A DNA stretch of 64,000 nt. Origin: Blattabacterium cuenoti (GTDB taxonomy: Bacteria; Bacteroidota; Bacteroidia; Flavobacteriales; Blattabacteriaceae). Location: the NCBI RefSeq assembly GCF_014252375.1, contig NZ_CP059221.1, positions 124,001 to 188,000 of the forward strand, in the 5' to 3' direction. Shown one piece after another: positions 46,361-56,796 of the stretch; the stretch's first letter is position 1, and the number at the start of each line of letters is the position of its first letter. The position numbers and the translations under genes are program-made. The notes under the pieces are model-generated. The model was not told where the DNA came from and ran no database searches. It worked only from the letters and a program-made list of their open reading frames with translations.

Positions 46361-47857
46361 TTATTCCATAGACGACCAAGTACGAGTTGTTTTAATAGCT
46401 TTTTCCCATCCTTTAATTATTTCTACACGTCCAATAATTTTTTTAGGATTAAAAATAATTTTTTTCATTTTCCATTTACTTTTAATATCTTCTAATCCAC
46501 TCCAATAATTAACAGCTAATCCAGATAAATACGCTGCCCCAGCAGCAGTTAATTCAGATATTCCATATTTTACTACTCTTACGTTTAAGATATCTGATTG
46601 AAATTGCATTAATAATTTATTAACTGTTGCACCTCCGTCTACTCTAAGCTCTTTAATAGAAATACCAGAATCTGCTTCCATAGATTTAATAACGTCCATA
46701 TTTTGAAAAGCAATGCTTTCCAATGAAGCACGAACAAAATGAGCAGATGATGTCCCTCTTGTTATTCCTACAATCACTCCTCTTGCTCTATTATCCCAAT
46801 ACGGAGCACCTAAACCAGAAAAAGCTGGTACTATATATAAACCCCCCGTATCATTTACTGATGATGCAATCTTTTCTACTTCATTTGAAGATGATATAAT
46901 TTTTAATCCATCTCTAAGCCATTGAATTACAGCTCCTGCAATAAAGACACTTCCTTCTAATGCATATTGAACTTTGTTATTAACTTTCCACGCAATAGTA
47001 GTTATTAAATTATTTTTAGAAAAAATAGGTATATTTCCAATATTCATTAACATAAAACATCCCGTTCCATAAGTATTTTTAACCATTCCTACTTTTGTAC
47101 ACATTTGTCCAAAAAGAGATGCCTGTTGATCTCCCGCAATTCCTGATATAGGAATATTTTTAGAAATAATATTACCTGTTGTATATCCAAATATCTCACT
47201 AGATGATTTAACTTCTGGTAACATATTTTTTGGAATATTAAACAAATTAATTAATTCACTATCCCAATTTAATGTATGAATATTAAATAACATAGTTCTA
47301 GAAGCATTAGTTACATCCGTAACATGTATTTTTTTACCAGTTAGATTCCAAATTAACCATGTGTCTATAGTACCAAATGCTAAAATACCTAAATACGCTT
47401 TTTTTCTAGCACCTGGAATGTTATCTAATATCCATTTAATTTTAGTTGCAGAAAAATAAGGATCTATTATTAATCCTGTTTTTTTTCTAATCATTCCAGT
47501 TAATCCTTCTTTTTTAATTTGATCACAATATTTAGATGTTCTTCTATCTTGCCAAACTATAGCATTAAAGATCGGTTTCCCAGTAATTTTATCCCATACT
47601 ACTGTAGTCTCTCTTTGATTTGTTATTCCTATTGATACAATATTTTTTCCATTTAAATCTGCTTTTAACATTGCTTCTAAAGCAACAGAAGCTTGTGTAG
47701 ACCATATTTCTTCTGCATTATGCTCTACCCATCCAGGATAAGGATATATTTGGGTAAATTCTTTTTGAGCTATAGATATTATATTTCCAATGTTATCGAA
47801 AATTATAGCTCTAGAACTTGTAGTACCTTGATCTAAAGATAGCACATATTTATTCAT
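46361..47857 (-). CDS. glpK: Glycerol kinase
   Basis: GlpK phosphorylates glycerol, trapping it after entry by GlpF. The FGGY-family motifs are present: [14 protein letters not shown] at the N-terminus, [24 protein letters not shown], and [18 protein letters not shown] chose the ATG at 47857 ([13 protein letters not shown], 498 residues), close to the E. coli 502. An upstream ATG at 47881 adds eight hydrophobic residues and is less likely. It lies between glpD and glpF. Confidence 0.95.
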   Translation of the reverse strand: MNKYVLSLDQGTTSSRAIIFDNIGNIISIAQKEFTQIYPYPGWVEHNAEEIWSTQASVALEAMLKADLNGKNIVSIGITNQRETTVVWDKITGKPIFNAIVWQDRRTSKYCDQIKKEGLTGMIRKKTGLIIDPYFSATKIKWILDNIPGARKKAYLGILAFGTIDTWLIWNLTGKKIHVTDVTNASRTMLFNIHTLNWDSELINLFNIPKNMLPEVKSSSEIFGYTTGNIISKNIPISGIAGDQQASLFGQMCTKVGMVKNTYGTGCFMLMNIGNIPIFSKNNLITTIAWKVNNKVQYALEGSVFIAGAVIQWLRDGLKIISSSNEVEKIASSVNDTGGLYIVPAFSGLGAPYWDNRARGVIVGITRGTSSAHFVRASLESIAFQNMDVIKSMEADSGISIKELRVDGGATVNKLLMQFQSDILNVRVVKYGISELTAAGAAYLSGLAVNYWSGLEDIKSKWKMKKIIFNPKKIIGRVEIIKGWEKAIKTTRTWSSME

Positions 47858-47886
47858 AAATAAATGAATTAAAACAACCATTCTAC

Positions 47887-49491
47887 TTAATTTTCTTTAT
47901 TATCCTTTGGGTAATAATACCGCATAGCTAGTTGTTTAAAAGATGCTATTTGTAATTTTTCCCATTTCTCATCACGAGAAAGTTCTTTAGCCATTAAAGA
48001 CGCTACTTTTGGGGCTATATCTATTGATTTTCTTGCATTTAAAAACAACAAACGAAATCTTCTTGCTAAAATATCTTCAACAGTTCTTGCCATTTCATGA
48101 CGTACCATCCATATTACTTCTGCTTCAGTGAAAGAATATGTTTTATTATCATAAAATAATTTTTTTCTTAAAATAGGATTATTTTTTATTAATTTTTTAA
48201 TATTAAGTTTATCTTCTCCATATCTATCCAAATAAGAAGATTCATTATTATCTAATTCATAATTAGATCCATGAATTTTTAAATTTTTTGTTATAGAGGG
48301 TTTTCTTATTAATCTTCCTATTTCAATAGCTTTATTAACGGCATCTTCTCCCATTTTTCTATATGTAGTCCACTTACCTCCTATTATATTAATTAATCCA
48401 GATGGATTAACTATAATTTTATGAGATCTAGAAATATCTTTAGTTTTTTTTTTATTTTTTTTAGGATAAAAAAGAGGACGAAGTCCAGAAAATGCACTTA
48501 ATATATCGCTTTTTTTAGGTTTAGTAATAAAATATTTTCTAAAATTATTTAAAATAAAATCAATCTCTTCTTCTAAAGGTAACGGATCAAGACTACTTTT
48601 AGTTAAAAGAGTATCAGTTGTTCCTATTAAAATATGGTTATACCATGGAACACAAAATAATACTCTTCCATCCGTGGTTTTAGGTATTACTAAAGCATTT
48701 TTACTACTAAAAAAAGATTTATTTAGAACAATATGTGTTCCCTGACTAGGTCTAATTGATATATTAGATTCAAGTTCATCCATTTTTGAAATGGAATCAG
48801 AAAAAACTCCTGTTGCATTAATAACTACTTTAGAAGAAAGAGAGTATTCTTTTTTATTTTCAATATCTACAGCTATAACTCCAGATATTTTTCCATTTTC
48901 TTTTTTTAATTTATTAACTCTGAAATAATTTAGTAATACTCCTTTATAATTTACACAAGTTTGTGCTATATTTATAATTAAACGAGAATCATCAAATTGA
49001 CCATCATAGTATAATATTCCACCTTTTAATTTATTGTTTCTAATTTCAGGAAAATTATTAATTATATCATTTTTAGACAAAAAAATAGATTTTCCAAAAC
49101 TTAAAGAACCTGATAACCATTCATATAACTTTAATCCTGCCCAATAAATAAATCCTGTTCCAATATTAAAAATTGGTATAACAAATTTTTTTTTCTTTAC
49201 CAAATGAGGTGCATTTTTTAATAAAAATCCTCTTTCTTTTAATGCTTCACAAACTAATTTTATATTTCCTTGAGCTAAATATCTTATTCCTCCATGAATT
49301 AATTTAGTGCTTCTACTAGAAGTCCCCTTAGAAAAATCTTCTTGTTCTAAAAGAAGAGTTTTATATCCTCTAGATGAAGAATCTAGAGCTATACCAACAC
49401 CAGTCGCTCCACCTCCTATAATAATTATATCCCAAACATCAACATTTTTTAAAACGTTTAAGAATTTTTTTCTATTTAAAAAATGTTTCAT
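47887..49491 (-). CDS. glpD: Glycerol-3-phosphate dehydrogenase (FAD-dependent)
   Basis: GlpD oxidises glycerol-3-phosphate to dihydroxyacetone phosphate and passes electrons to quinone at the inner membrane. The FAD-binding motif is [20 protein letters not shown] near the N-terminus. [16 protein letters not shown] and the C-terminal domain ([18 protein letters not shown]) are typical. I start it at the ATG at 49491 (534 residues); an ATG at 49515 would add eight residues. It leads the glpD-glpK-glpF unit, which feeds the aldolase and triose pool. A palindromic repeat precedes it. Confidence 0.94.
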   Translation of the reverse strand: MKHFLNRKKFLNVLKNVDVWDIIIIGGGATGVGIALDSSSRGYKTLLLEQEDFSKGTSSRSTKLIHGGIRYLAQGNIKLVCEALKERGFLLKNAPHLVKKKKFVIPIFNIGTGFIYWAGLKLYEWLSGSLSFGKSIFLSKNDIINNFPEIRNNKLKGGILYYDGQFDDSRLIINIAQTCVNYKGVLLNYFRVNKLKKENGKISGVIAVDIENKKEYSLSSKVVINATGVFSDSISKMDELESNISIRPSQGTHIVLNKSFFSSKNALVIPKTTDGRVLFCVPWYNHILIGTTDTLLTKSSLDPLPLEEEIDFILNNFRKYFITKPKKSDILSAFSGLRPLFYPKKNKKKTKDISRSHKIIVNPSGLINIIGGKWTTYRKMGEDAVNKAIEIGRLIRKPSITKNLKIHGSNYELDNNESSYLDRYGEDKLNIKKLIKNNPILRKKLFYDNKTYSFTEAEVIWMVRHEMARTVEDILARRFRLLFLNARKSIDIAPKVASLMAKELSRDEKWEKLQIASFKQLAMRYYYPKDNKEN

Positions 49492-49561
49492 AATATTCAA
49501 CAGTGGGAATTTCAATATTAATTTTCATAATTATTTGATTTATTGAAAAAGAATTAACTAA

Positions 49562-49569
49562 CAAAATTA
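49562..49569 (-). promoter_or_regulatory. Possible -7 promoter element of glpD-glpK-glpF (TAATTTTG)
   Basis: Minus-strand TAATTTTG matches TAnnTTTG and lies 70 bases before the chosen glpD ATG (46 before the upstream ATG). The palindromic cluster at 49576-49615 sits just upstream, over the -33 region. Confidence 0.35.
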
Positions 49570-49575
49570 AAAATA

Positions 49576-49615
49576 TTTTCATTTAAAATGAAATTTTTAA
49601 ATTAAATTTCATTTT
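49576..49615. repeat. Inverted-repeat cluster between ffh and glpD
   Basis: Three alternating copies of TTTCATTT/AAATGAAA occur at 49577-49584, 49586-49593 and 49607-49614. The outer two copies form a perfect 12-bp inverted repeat (AAAATGAAATTT at 49585-49596, AAATTTCATTTT at 49604-49615) with a seven-base loop. The inner pair forms a 17-bp palindrome. It could be an operator for the glycerol genes, or a weak terminator after ffh, whose stop codon it touches. Confidence 0.6.
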
Positions 49616-50955
49616 TATTTTTTGTTAATTTTTGACAAGAAATCTTCTATAATACTTTTGTTTGAATTAACATTAATTTTTTTAATCATTTTGTTCATAT
49701 TATTAAACTGTTTTAGTAATTTATCTATTTCATTAAAAGAACGCCCAGAGCCTTTAGAAATTCTATTTTTTCTACTAATACCAGTTTCTGAATAAAAAAC
49801 TTCAGGATTTTTTTTTTCATAAGAAGTCATAGATAAAATTATAGATTCAATTTTTTCAAAAGACATTTTATTATCGTTATCAAAAAAATTTTTATTAATT
49901 CCTGGAATCATAGATATGATATTTTTTATATTACCAATCTTTTTTATCCTGTTTATTTGATCTAATAAATCATAAAAATTAAATTTATTTTTTAATATTT
50001 TTCTATGAATATTTTTAGCTATTTTTTCATCAAATTGTTCTTGAACTTTTTCTACAAAAGAAATAACATCTCCCATACCTAAAATTCTATTTGCCATTCT
50101 GTCTGGATGAAATATTTCTATGTTATCTATTTTTTCCCCATTACTAATAAATTTAATTGGTTTTTTTACTATATTAGAAATTGTTATAGCTACTCCTCCT
50201 TTATTATCACCATCTAATTTTGTTAATACAAGACCATCTATATTTAATGTTTTTAAAAATAATTTTGCGCTATTTATAGCATCTTGTCCAATCATTGAAT
50301 CTACTATAAATAAAGTTTCAGATGGATTAATATTTTTACTAATTTCACTTATTTCTTTCATCATAAAATCATCTATGGCTAATCTACCAGCTGTATCAAT
50401 AATAATTATATTTCTATTTTTATTTTTGGAATATATAATAGATTGATTTACAATATCTAAAACATTTTTATTATTTTTTAAATAAAAAACAGGTACATTT
50501 ATTTTATTTGCTAATGAATTTAATTGATCTATAGCTGCTGGACGATAAACATCTGCAGCTACTAAAAGTGGATAATATCCCTTTTTTTTTAAAAAAAAAG
50601 ATAATTTAGATGAAAAGGATGTTTTTCCACTACCTTGTAATCCACAAATTAATATTATTGAAGGATTTTTAGATAAGTTTAGATCTATTTTTTTACCCCC
50701 CATTAGTTTAACTAATTCATCATAAACAAATTTTATTATTAATTGTTTTGGATTTAAAGATTTTAATACTTTTTTACCAATAGATTTTTTTTTTATTTTT
50801 TTTATAAATTTTATTACAATTTCATGATTAACATCTGAATCTATAAGGGCTTTACCTATTTCTTTTAAAACAACAGATACGTTAATTTCTGTTATTTTAT
50901 TTTCTTTTAAAATATTAAAAGATTTATCAATTTTTTCTTTTAAATTTTTGAACAT
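49615..50955 (-). CDS. ffh: Signal recognition particle protein Ffh
   Basis: Ffh is the GTPase of the bacterial SRP; it binds 4.5S RNA and signal sequences. The N domain is followed by the G domain with GLQGSGKTSFSSKL (about 108-121), ADVYRPAAIDQL, IDTAGRL, and TKLDGD. The methionine-rich M domain ends in GSGRSFNEIDKLLKQFNN. The length of 446 is normal. It lies 22 bases after argS on the same strand. Confidence 0.96.
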   Translation of the reverse strand: MFKNLKEKIDKSFNILKENKITEINVSVVLKEIGKALIDSDVNHEIVIKFIKKIKKKSIGKKVLKSLNPKQLIIKFVYDELVKLMGGKKIDLNLSKNPSIILICGLQGSGKTSFSSKLSFFLKKKGYYPLLVAADVYRPAAIDQLNSLANKINVPVFYLKNNKNVLDIVNQSIIYSKNKNRNIIIIDTAGRLAIDDFMMKEISEISKNINPSETLFIVDSMIGQDAINSAKLFLKTLNIDGLVLTKLDGDNKGGVAITISNIVKKPIKFISNGEKIDNIEIFHPDRMANRILGMGDVISFVEKVQEQFDEKIAKNIHRKILKNKFNFYDLLDQINRIKKIGNIKNIISMIPGINKNFFDNDNKMSFEKIESIILSMTSYEKKNPEVFYSETGISRKNRISKGSGRSFNEIDKLLKQFNNMNKMIKKINVNSNKSIIEDFLSKINKK

Positions 50956-50977
50956 ATAATTTTTTATTAAAATAAAT

Positions 50978-52744
50978 CTACATTATATCTATCATATCTA
51001 TTCCAAGTAAATTCATACCAGATTTTATAATATTTCCTGTTATATGAATTATATTAATATAAATATTGCTATAAATAATATTTTTACAATCTATTAATTT
51101 TTTTTTTTGATAAAGACGATTAAATGTTCTAGAAATTTCATAAATATAATTTGCTAATAAAGACGGATCAAAATTATTGGATGATTTTATTAATACAAAT
51201 GGATATTTATTAATAATTTTAATTATATTTTTTTCATACAAATCAAATATAATATTATTCCAACAGTTATTTATTAAATAACAACTTTTTAAAAAATTTC
51301 GTTCTAAAGAACGAATTCTTGAATAAGTGTATTGAATATATACACCAGTATTTCCTTTAAAATTTATAGATTTTAAAGGATCAAAAATAATTTTTTTTTT
51401 AGGATCCATTTTAAGAAAAAAATATTTAAGAGCACTTAATCCTATTTTTTCATAAGAAATTATATCATCTTTTTTATAATTTTTTATTAATCTTTTTTTA
51501 TTAAAATTTTTTTTTGCTATTGATATCATTTTTGATATTATATAATCTATATTTATAACATTTCCAACTCTAGATTGCATTCTTCCAGTTGGAAGAAATA
51601 CCATTTCATATGAAAAATGAAATAATTTATTTACCCATAAATATCCAAGACTTTTTAAAATTCTAAAAAGAATTTTAAAATGATTTTCTTGTTCTTTTCC
51701 AACAACATAAATCATACGATCTATATTAAACTCTTTTAAACGTTTTATGGCATTTCCAATATCTTGGGTTATATATACTGAAGTTTTATCAGATCTTAAT
51801 AGAAGTTTTGGATCATATCCCTTTTTATTAAAATCAATCCAAACAGATCCATCTTTTTTCTTGAAAAAGATTCCTTTTTTTAAGCCTTCTTTTATAATTT
51901 CTTTTCCAATATTATATATATTACTTTCATATTCTGTTATATCAAAATTTATTCCCAATTTATCGTAAGTTTCTTTAAATCCATCATATACCCAATTATT
52001 CATTTTTTTCCATATATCTATAGTTTTTTTATCTCCATTTTCCCATTTTTTTAATAATATTCTTGCACATTTTAATATAGGAGTTTCCTTATTTTTATAT
52101 TTGTTTAATTCTTCATTATAAATTTTTTCAAAAAAACTATAATATTTACCAACAAAATGATCTCCTTTAATATTTTGTTTAATTGGAGTGATACCATTAC
52201 CAAATTTTTTCCATGCAATTATAGACTTACATACATGTATTCCTCTATCATTAATTATTTGTACTTGTATTACATCATGTCCAATCATTTTAAGTATTTT
52301 TGACATAGACGATCCAATAAGAATATTTCTTAAATGACCTAAATGAAGAGGTTTATTTGCATTGGGAGATGAATACTCTATTATTATTTTTTTTTTTTTT
52401 AAAAAAAAATTTTTTTTTATATTATAAAAAAAATTTGAATTAGACATCTCTCTAAGAAGAGATAAATAATAATTATCTTTAAAAATAAAATTTAAAAATC
52501 CTTTTAAAATTGAAAATTTAACATCATTGTTAAATTCGTTATTAACATAATTTCCTATATTTTCTCCTATTTCTTTTATAGGTTTATTTAAAGTATTGGA
52601 TAACGAAAATAATACTAAAGAAATATCTCCAAAATCATTATTTTTTGGATATTGAAAATCTAATTTTATAATTTTTTTCTTATAAATTGAATATATAGCT
52701 TTTTTAATAATTTTTTCTATAGGTTGAAAATAATTTTTATTCAT
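50978..52744 (-). CDS. argS: Arginyl-tRNA synthetase
   Basis: Class I enzyme. The HIGH-type motif is SSPNANKPLHLGHLRN. The KMSK-equivalent loop reads GRMQSRVGNVI, so the final lysine of the classical motif is arginine, as in many ArgRS. The N-terminal domain and the C-terminal DALR anticodon domain (SRIRSLERNFL and after) are present. I use the ATG at 52744, which overlaps the ilvE stop by one base (TAATG) and gives 588 residues. An ATG at 52774 would add ten residues inside ilvE. Confidence 0.94.
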   Translation of the reverse strand: MNKNYFQPIEKIIKKAIYSIYKKKIIKLDFQYPKNNDFGDISLVLFSLSNTLNKPIKEIGENIGNYVNNEFNNDVKFSILKGFLNFIFKDNYYLSLLREMSNSNFFYNIKKNFFLKKKKIIIEYSSPNANKPLHLGHLRNILIGSSMSKILKMIGHDVIQVQIINDRGIHVCKSIIAWKKFGNGITPIKQNIKGDHFVGKYYSFFEKIYNEELNKYKNKETPILKCARILLKKWENGDKKTIDIWKKMNNWVYDGFKETYDKLGINFDITEYESNIYNIGKEIIKEGLKKGIFFKKKDGSVWIDFNKKGYDPKLLLRSDKTSVYITQDIGNAIKRLKEFNIDRMIYVVGKEQENHFKILFRILKSLGYLWVNKLFHFSYEMVFLPTGRMQSRVGNVINIDYIISKMISIAKKNFNKKRLIKNYKKDDIISYEKIGLSALKYFFLKMDPKKKIIFDPLKSINFKGNTGVYIQYTYSRIRSLERNFLKSCYLINNCWNNIIFDLYEKNIIKIINKYPFVLIKSSNNFDPSLLANYIYEISRTFNRLYQKKKLIDCKNIIYSNIYINIIHITGNIIKSGMNLLGIDMIDIM

Positions 52745-53805
52745 TATATATTTTTTTTTAACAAAATTCTCCAACCAAAAGTATCTTCTGATAAATTATG
52801 TTGTATATCTAATAATTTTTTTTTTAATAACAGTGATAATCTATCTGATTTAGGTAAATCAGGAAGATAAAAATTATTTCCTTTATAATTAATAGTTTTA
52901 AAAAAATTTATAACTGCAGCTGTTCCACACCCAAAAGCTTCTTTTAATTCACCTTTTTTTATTCCTTCTATGATTTCTTTAACATTTAAATTTCTTTCTT
53001 CTACTATTATTTTTTCTTTTTTTGCTATAGACAAAATGCTATTACACGTAATTCCTCTTAATATTCTATCATTAGCTTTTGGTGTTATTAATTTATCTTT
53101 AAACCAAAAAATTACATTCATAGTTCCCAATTCTTCTATTTTAGTATGTGTATAAGAATCAGTCCAAAGAATTTGATCAAATCCTTCATTATTTGCTATT
53201 CTAGTTGGATAAAATGAAGAAGCATAATTACCTGCAGCTTTTGTAAAACCAACCCCTCCTTTTGTTGATCTACTATATTTATCTTCTATTTTTACTTTTA
53301 AAGGATTATTATAATAAGAATCAACTGGAGTTGATACAATAATAAACATATAATCATTAGATGGTTTTGCGGATAAAATCGTACTTGTTGCTATTAAAAA
53401 AGGACGAATATATAAAGATTTTCCATAACTTTTTGGTATCCAATCTCTATCTATATCTATAAGTTTTCTTAATCCATTCATAAATATGTCTTCAGGTATA
53501 GGAGGCATTTCTAAGCGAATAGCAGATTTATTAATTCTTTTAAAGTTTTCTTTTGGACGAAATAAAAAAACTTTATTATCTTTATCCTTATAAGCTTTCA
53601 TACCTTCAAAAACTGCTTGTCCATAATGAAAAACTAATGATATAGGAGATAATAATATTTTTCCAAATGGTTTAATTATAGAATTAATCCATTTTCCATT
53701 TTTAAATTCTGAACTAAACATATGATCAGAATAATATTTTCCAAAAGAAATATTATTAAAATTTATATTTTTTATTCTTGAATATATAGTTTTTTCTACT
53801 TTCAT
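52744..53805 (-). CDS. ilvE: Branched-chain amino acid aminotransferase
   Basis: IlvE transfers amino groups to the 2-oxo acids of leucine, isoleucine and valine with PLP. The PLP lysine is in GVGFTKAAGNYASS. IKPFGKILLSPISLVFHYGQ, the KIEELGTMNVIFWF segment and AFGCGTAAVI are typical of fold type IV aminotransferases of about 355 residues. Its stop overlaps the argS start by one base, so the two are likely coupled. Confidence 0.95.
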   Translation of the reverse strand: MKVEKTIYSRIKNINFNNISFGKYYSDHMFSSEFKNGKWINSIIKPFGKILLSPISLVFHYGQAVFEGMKAYKDKDNKVFLFRPKENFKRINKSAIRLEMPPIPEDIFMNGLRKLIDIDRDWIPKSYGKSLYIRPFLIATSTILSAKPSNDYMFIIVSTPVDSYYNNPLKVKIEDKYSRSTKGGVGFTKAAGNYASSFYPTRIANNEGFDQILWTDSYTHTKIEELGTMNVIFWFKDKLITPKANDRILRGITCNSILSIAKKEKIIVEERNLNVKEIIEGIKKGELKEAFGCGTAAVINFFKTINYKGNNFYLPDLPKSDRLSLLLKKKLLDIQHNLSEDTFGWRILLKKNI

Positions 53806-53826
53806 ACATAAATCATTTTTTTATAA

Positions 53827-53834
53827 CAAAAATA
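53827..53834 (-). promoter_or_regulatory. Likely -7 promoter element of ilvE-argS-ffh (TATTTTTG)
   Basis: Minus-strand TATTTTTG, an exact TAnnTTTG match, lies 21 bases before the ilvE start in the 43-base gap after the E1 gene. Confidence 0.45.
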
Positions 53835-53848
53835 AAATTATTTATTTT

Positions 53849-56272
53849 TTAATTTTCATTAATTTTTATTACTTTTTCTATAACATCTTCTATAGAAGGT
53901 TTAGAAAAATAATCACCATCCGATCCATAAGATGGTCTGTGTTCTTTTGCGGTTAGTGTCTTAGGAGAACTATCTAAATAATAATATCCATTTTGATCTT
54001 CTAATATTCTTTGCATTATATATGCAGAAGCTCCACCTGGAACATCTTCATCTACAATCAATAGTTTATTTGTTTTTTTTAAACTTTTTACTATATCTTT
54101 TTGTAAATCAAAAGGAAGTAAAGATTGGACATCAATAATTTCACTGCTTATATTGAATTTTAATAATTCTTTAGCTGCTTCACTTACAATTTTCCATGTT
54201 GATCCATAAGTAACAATAGTAATGTCTTTTCCTTTCCTTGTTTTTTCTACTATTCCTATAGGTGTTTTAAAAAGACCTAAATTATTAGGTAATTTTTCTT
54301 TAATTCTATATCCATTTAGACATTCTATTACCAATGCTGGATCATCTGAAGATAATAACGTATTATAAAAACCGGCGGCTTTAACCATATTTCTAGGTAC
54401 AAGGACTAACACACCTCTTATATAATTTATAATTCCACCTATAGGTGATCCAGAATGCCATATACCTTCTAAACGATGACCTCTTGTTCTAATAATTAAA
54501 GGAGACTTTTGTCCTCCTTTAGTTCTATATTGTAAACAAGCAAGATCATCACTAATAATTTGTAATGCATATAAAATATAATCTATATATTGTATTTCAA
54601 CTATTGGACGTAATCCTCTCATTGCCATACCTATCCCTTGTCCTATAATAGTAGATTCTCTTATTCCAGTATCAAAAATACGAGTTTTACCATATTTTTT
54701 TTGTAAACCTTCTAACCCTTTATTTACATCACCAATTTTTCCAACATCTTCTCCAAAGATTAGTAAATCTGGATATAATTTAAACAACTTATCGAAGTTA
54801 TCTCTTAAAATAATTCTTCCATCAACTTTTTCAGATGTCGAATTATACGTTGGAAAAATTTCTAAAATATTTTTGAAAGAATATTTAGAATTACTATATA
54901 AATGTGAAGAATAATTATTAATTTCTTTATTGTATTTTTTTTTCATCCATTTTATTAAAGTATTTTTTGAATTTGAATTAATAAATGAATTAGATTTTAT
55001 TTGATTTAATGAAAATAATAATTTTCTTATTGGAGAAAATATAGATTTTTTAGTTATTATATTTTCATCATATAAATTGCTTACATAATTTTTAATCCAA
55101 TTACAATTAGGATGTTCTTTTTGTATATTTTTTATTATTTTTAATGCATCATCTCTTATTGAAGAGATAGACTTTTTGAAGTCAATCCATGCTTCTTTTT
55201 GTTTTTTTATGACATATTTTTTTGATTCTAAATCTATTTTATTTAAACAATCATTATTTTTTACTATTTTTATTCCATTAAATTTAAAATCTAAAATCCA
55301 TTTTCTAAATACATTTAATCCATCATTTTTTATTTCCCATTTTAAACGATTTTTAGATTTATAATTTTCATGAGATGAAGAAGTAGAATGTCCTTGAGGT
55401 TGAGTCAAATTTTTAACATGTATTATAACAGGAACATATTTATTACGAGCTATTTTATCTGCTTTAAAATATGTTTCTATAAGATTGATATAATCATATC
55501 CATTTACTTGAATAATTTCTATTCCTTTTTCTTTTTTATTTCTATTAAATCCTAGTAATAAATCACTAATATTTTTTTTTGAAAAATGATATTTATTAGG
55601 TACTGATATTCCATATTCGTCATCCCATATTGATATTATTATTGGAATCTGCAATACTGATGCTGCATTTAAAGATTCCCAAAATAAACCTTCAGCAATA
55701 CTTGCGTTACCAATTGTTCCAAAAGCGACCTCGTTTCCATTATTAGAAAATTTTTTATGTGTTTTTTTTAAATTTTTTAATTTTCTATATATTTTTGATG
55801 CTTGAGCTAATCCCAATAATCTAGGCATTTGAGATGCTGTAGGTGATGTATCAGCACTAGAATTTTTTTGTTTATATATATTTTTCCAAAATCCATAATT
55901 ATTTAAAGATCTTGTACTAAAATGTGATGTCATCATTCTTCCTGAAGAAGAAGGTTCAAATTTTACATTTGAATGTGCATAAAGTTGTGAAAAAAAATTT
56001 TTTACGGTTAAAATTCCAATAGCCATCATAAAAGTTTGATCTCTATAATATCCAGATCTAAAATCTCCATCTCTAAATACCTTAGACATAGCTAATTGAG
56101 GTATTTCTTTGCCATCCCCAAAAATACCAAATTTAGCTCTTCCATTAAGAACTTCTTTTCGTCCTAAAATACTAGTTTCACGACTTATTATAGCTAATTT
56201 ATAATCTTTTAATACCATTTTTTTAAATGAGTCAAAAGACGATTTTTTTAACAAATCGTAAAATCTTTTCAT
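53849..56272 (-). CDS. 2-oxoacid dehydrogenase E1, fused alpha and beta subunits
   Basis: This 807-residue, thiamine-dependent E1 joins an alpha part (about 1-450) and a beta part (about 480-807). The alpha half has FGDGKEIPQLAMS, SGYYRDQTFMM and HGHSTSSSHENYK-like context (QPQGHSTSSSHE). The beta half has LLIFGEDVGKIGDVNKG, FDTGIRESTIIGQGIGMA and VDEDVPGGASAY. It probably belongs to a branched-chain or related complex. The thiamine motif is unusual: GNASIAEG and WDDEYGIS where the classical pattern is GDG with a later asparagine pair. No E2 or E3 gene is nearby. Confidence 0.88.
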   Translation of the reverse strand: MKRFYDLLKKSSFDSFKKMVLKDYKLAIISRETSILGRKEVLNGRAKFGIFGDGKEIPQLAMSKVFRDGDFRSGYYRDQTFMMAIGILTVKNFFSQLYAHSNVKFEPSSSGRMMTSHFSTRSLNNYGFWKNIYKQKNSSADTSPTASQMPRLLGLAQASKIYRKLKNLKKTHKKFSNNGNEVAFGTIGNASIAEGLFWESLNAASVLQIPIIISIWDDEYGISVPNKYHFSKKNISDLLLGFNRNKKEKGIEIIQVNGYDYINLIETYFKADKIARNKYVPVIIHVKNLTQPQGHSTSSSHENYKSKNRLKWEIKNDGLNVFRKWILDFKFNGIKIVKNNDCLNKIDLESKKYVIKKQKEAWIDFKKSISSIRDDALKIIKNIQKEHPNCNWIKNYVSNLYDENIITKKSIFSPIRKLLFSLNQIKSNSFINSNSKNTLIKWMKKKYNKEINNYSSHLYSNSKYSFKNILEIFPTYNSTSEKVDGRIILRDNFDKLFKLYPDLLIFGEDVGKIGDVNKGLEGLQKKYGKTRIFDTGIRESTIIGQGIGMAMRGLRPIVEIQYIDYILYALQIISDDLACLQYRTKGGQKSPLIIRTRGHRLEGIWHSGSPIGGIINYIRGVLVLVPRNMVKAAGFYNTLLSSDDPALVIECLNGYRIKEKLPNNLGLFKTPIGIVEKTRKGKDITIVTYGSTWKIVSEAAKELLKFNISSEIIDVQSLLPFDLQKDIVKSLKKTNKLLIVDEDVPGGASAYIMQRILEDQNGYYYLDSSPKTLTAKEHRPSYGSDGDYFSKPSIEDVIEKVIKINEN

Positions 56273-56324
56273 TATATTTAATTTTTATTGAAAAAAAGAA
56301 TTTTTATTATATAAATTTCTTTTT

Positions 56325-56332
56325 TAATTTTG
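56325..56332 (+). promoter_or_regulatory. Possible -7 promoter element of ndk (TAATTTTG)
   Basis: TAATTTTG matches TAnnTTTG and lies 22 bases before the ndk ATG in the divergent gap. The -33 element is not evident. Confidence 0.35.
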
Positions 56333-56354
56333 GAAAAAATAAATTTAGTATTTT

Positions 56355-56789
56355 ATGATACGAAATTACTATGGTAATATAACTCTTTCTATCATAAAAC
56401 CAGATGCAATAAAAAATGGATATACATTACCAATATTAATTATGATATTTAAAGCAGGATTTAATATAAAATCAATAAAAACAATGAAAATATCCAAAAG
56501 ATTGGCAATAAAGTTTTATAACGAACATAAAAATAAATATTTTTTTAATAATTTGATAGATTTTATTACTTCTGGACCTATTTTATCAATGATTTTAAAT
56601 AAAAAAAATGCAGTAGAAGATTTTAGAAAATTAATAGGAAATACAAATCCAGTAGTGGCAAAAAAAGGTACAATACGAAATTTATATGCTACGTCTTTAA
56701 AAATGAATGCTATCCATGGTTCTGATTCTAATGATAGCGCAATCAAAGAATCTTTATTTCTTTTTTCTGATTCTTCAGTTTTATTATAA
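56355..56789 (+). CDS. ndk: Nucleoside diphosphate kinase
   Basis: Ndk transfers the gamma phosphate of ATP to nucleoside diphosphates through a phosphohistidine. LSIIKPDAIKNG is the N-terminal motif. NAIHGSDSNDSA carries the active-site histidine (about 116). The length of 144 residues is typical. It is divergent from the fused E1 gene and precedes lemA by seven bases on the same strand. Confidence 0.96.
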   Translation: MIRNYYGNITLSIIKPDAIKNGYTLPILIMIFKAGFNIKSIKTMKISKRLAIKFYNEHKNKYFFNNLIDFITSGPILSMILNKKNAVEDFRKLIGNTNPVVAKKGTIRNLYATSLKMNAIHGSDSNDSAIKESLFLFSDSSVLL

Positions 56790-56796
56790 ATATATT

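Noticed and set aside
46107-46508. 133-codon frame on the plus strand opposite glpF and glpK
   Set aside because: It is the complement of two well-conserved genes and shows no family-like sequence; the same holds for the other antisense frames in the window.
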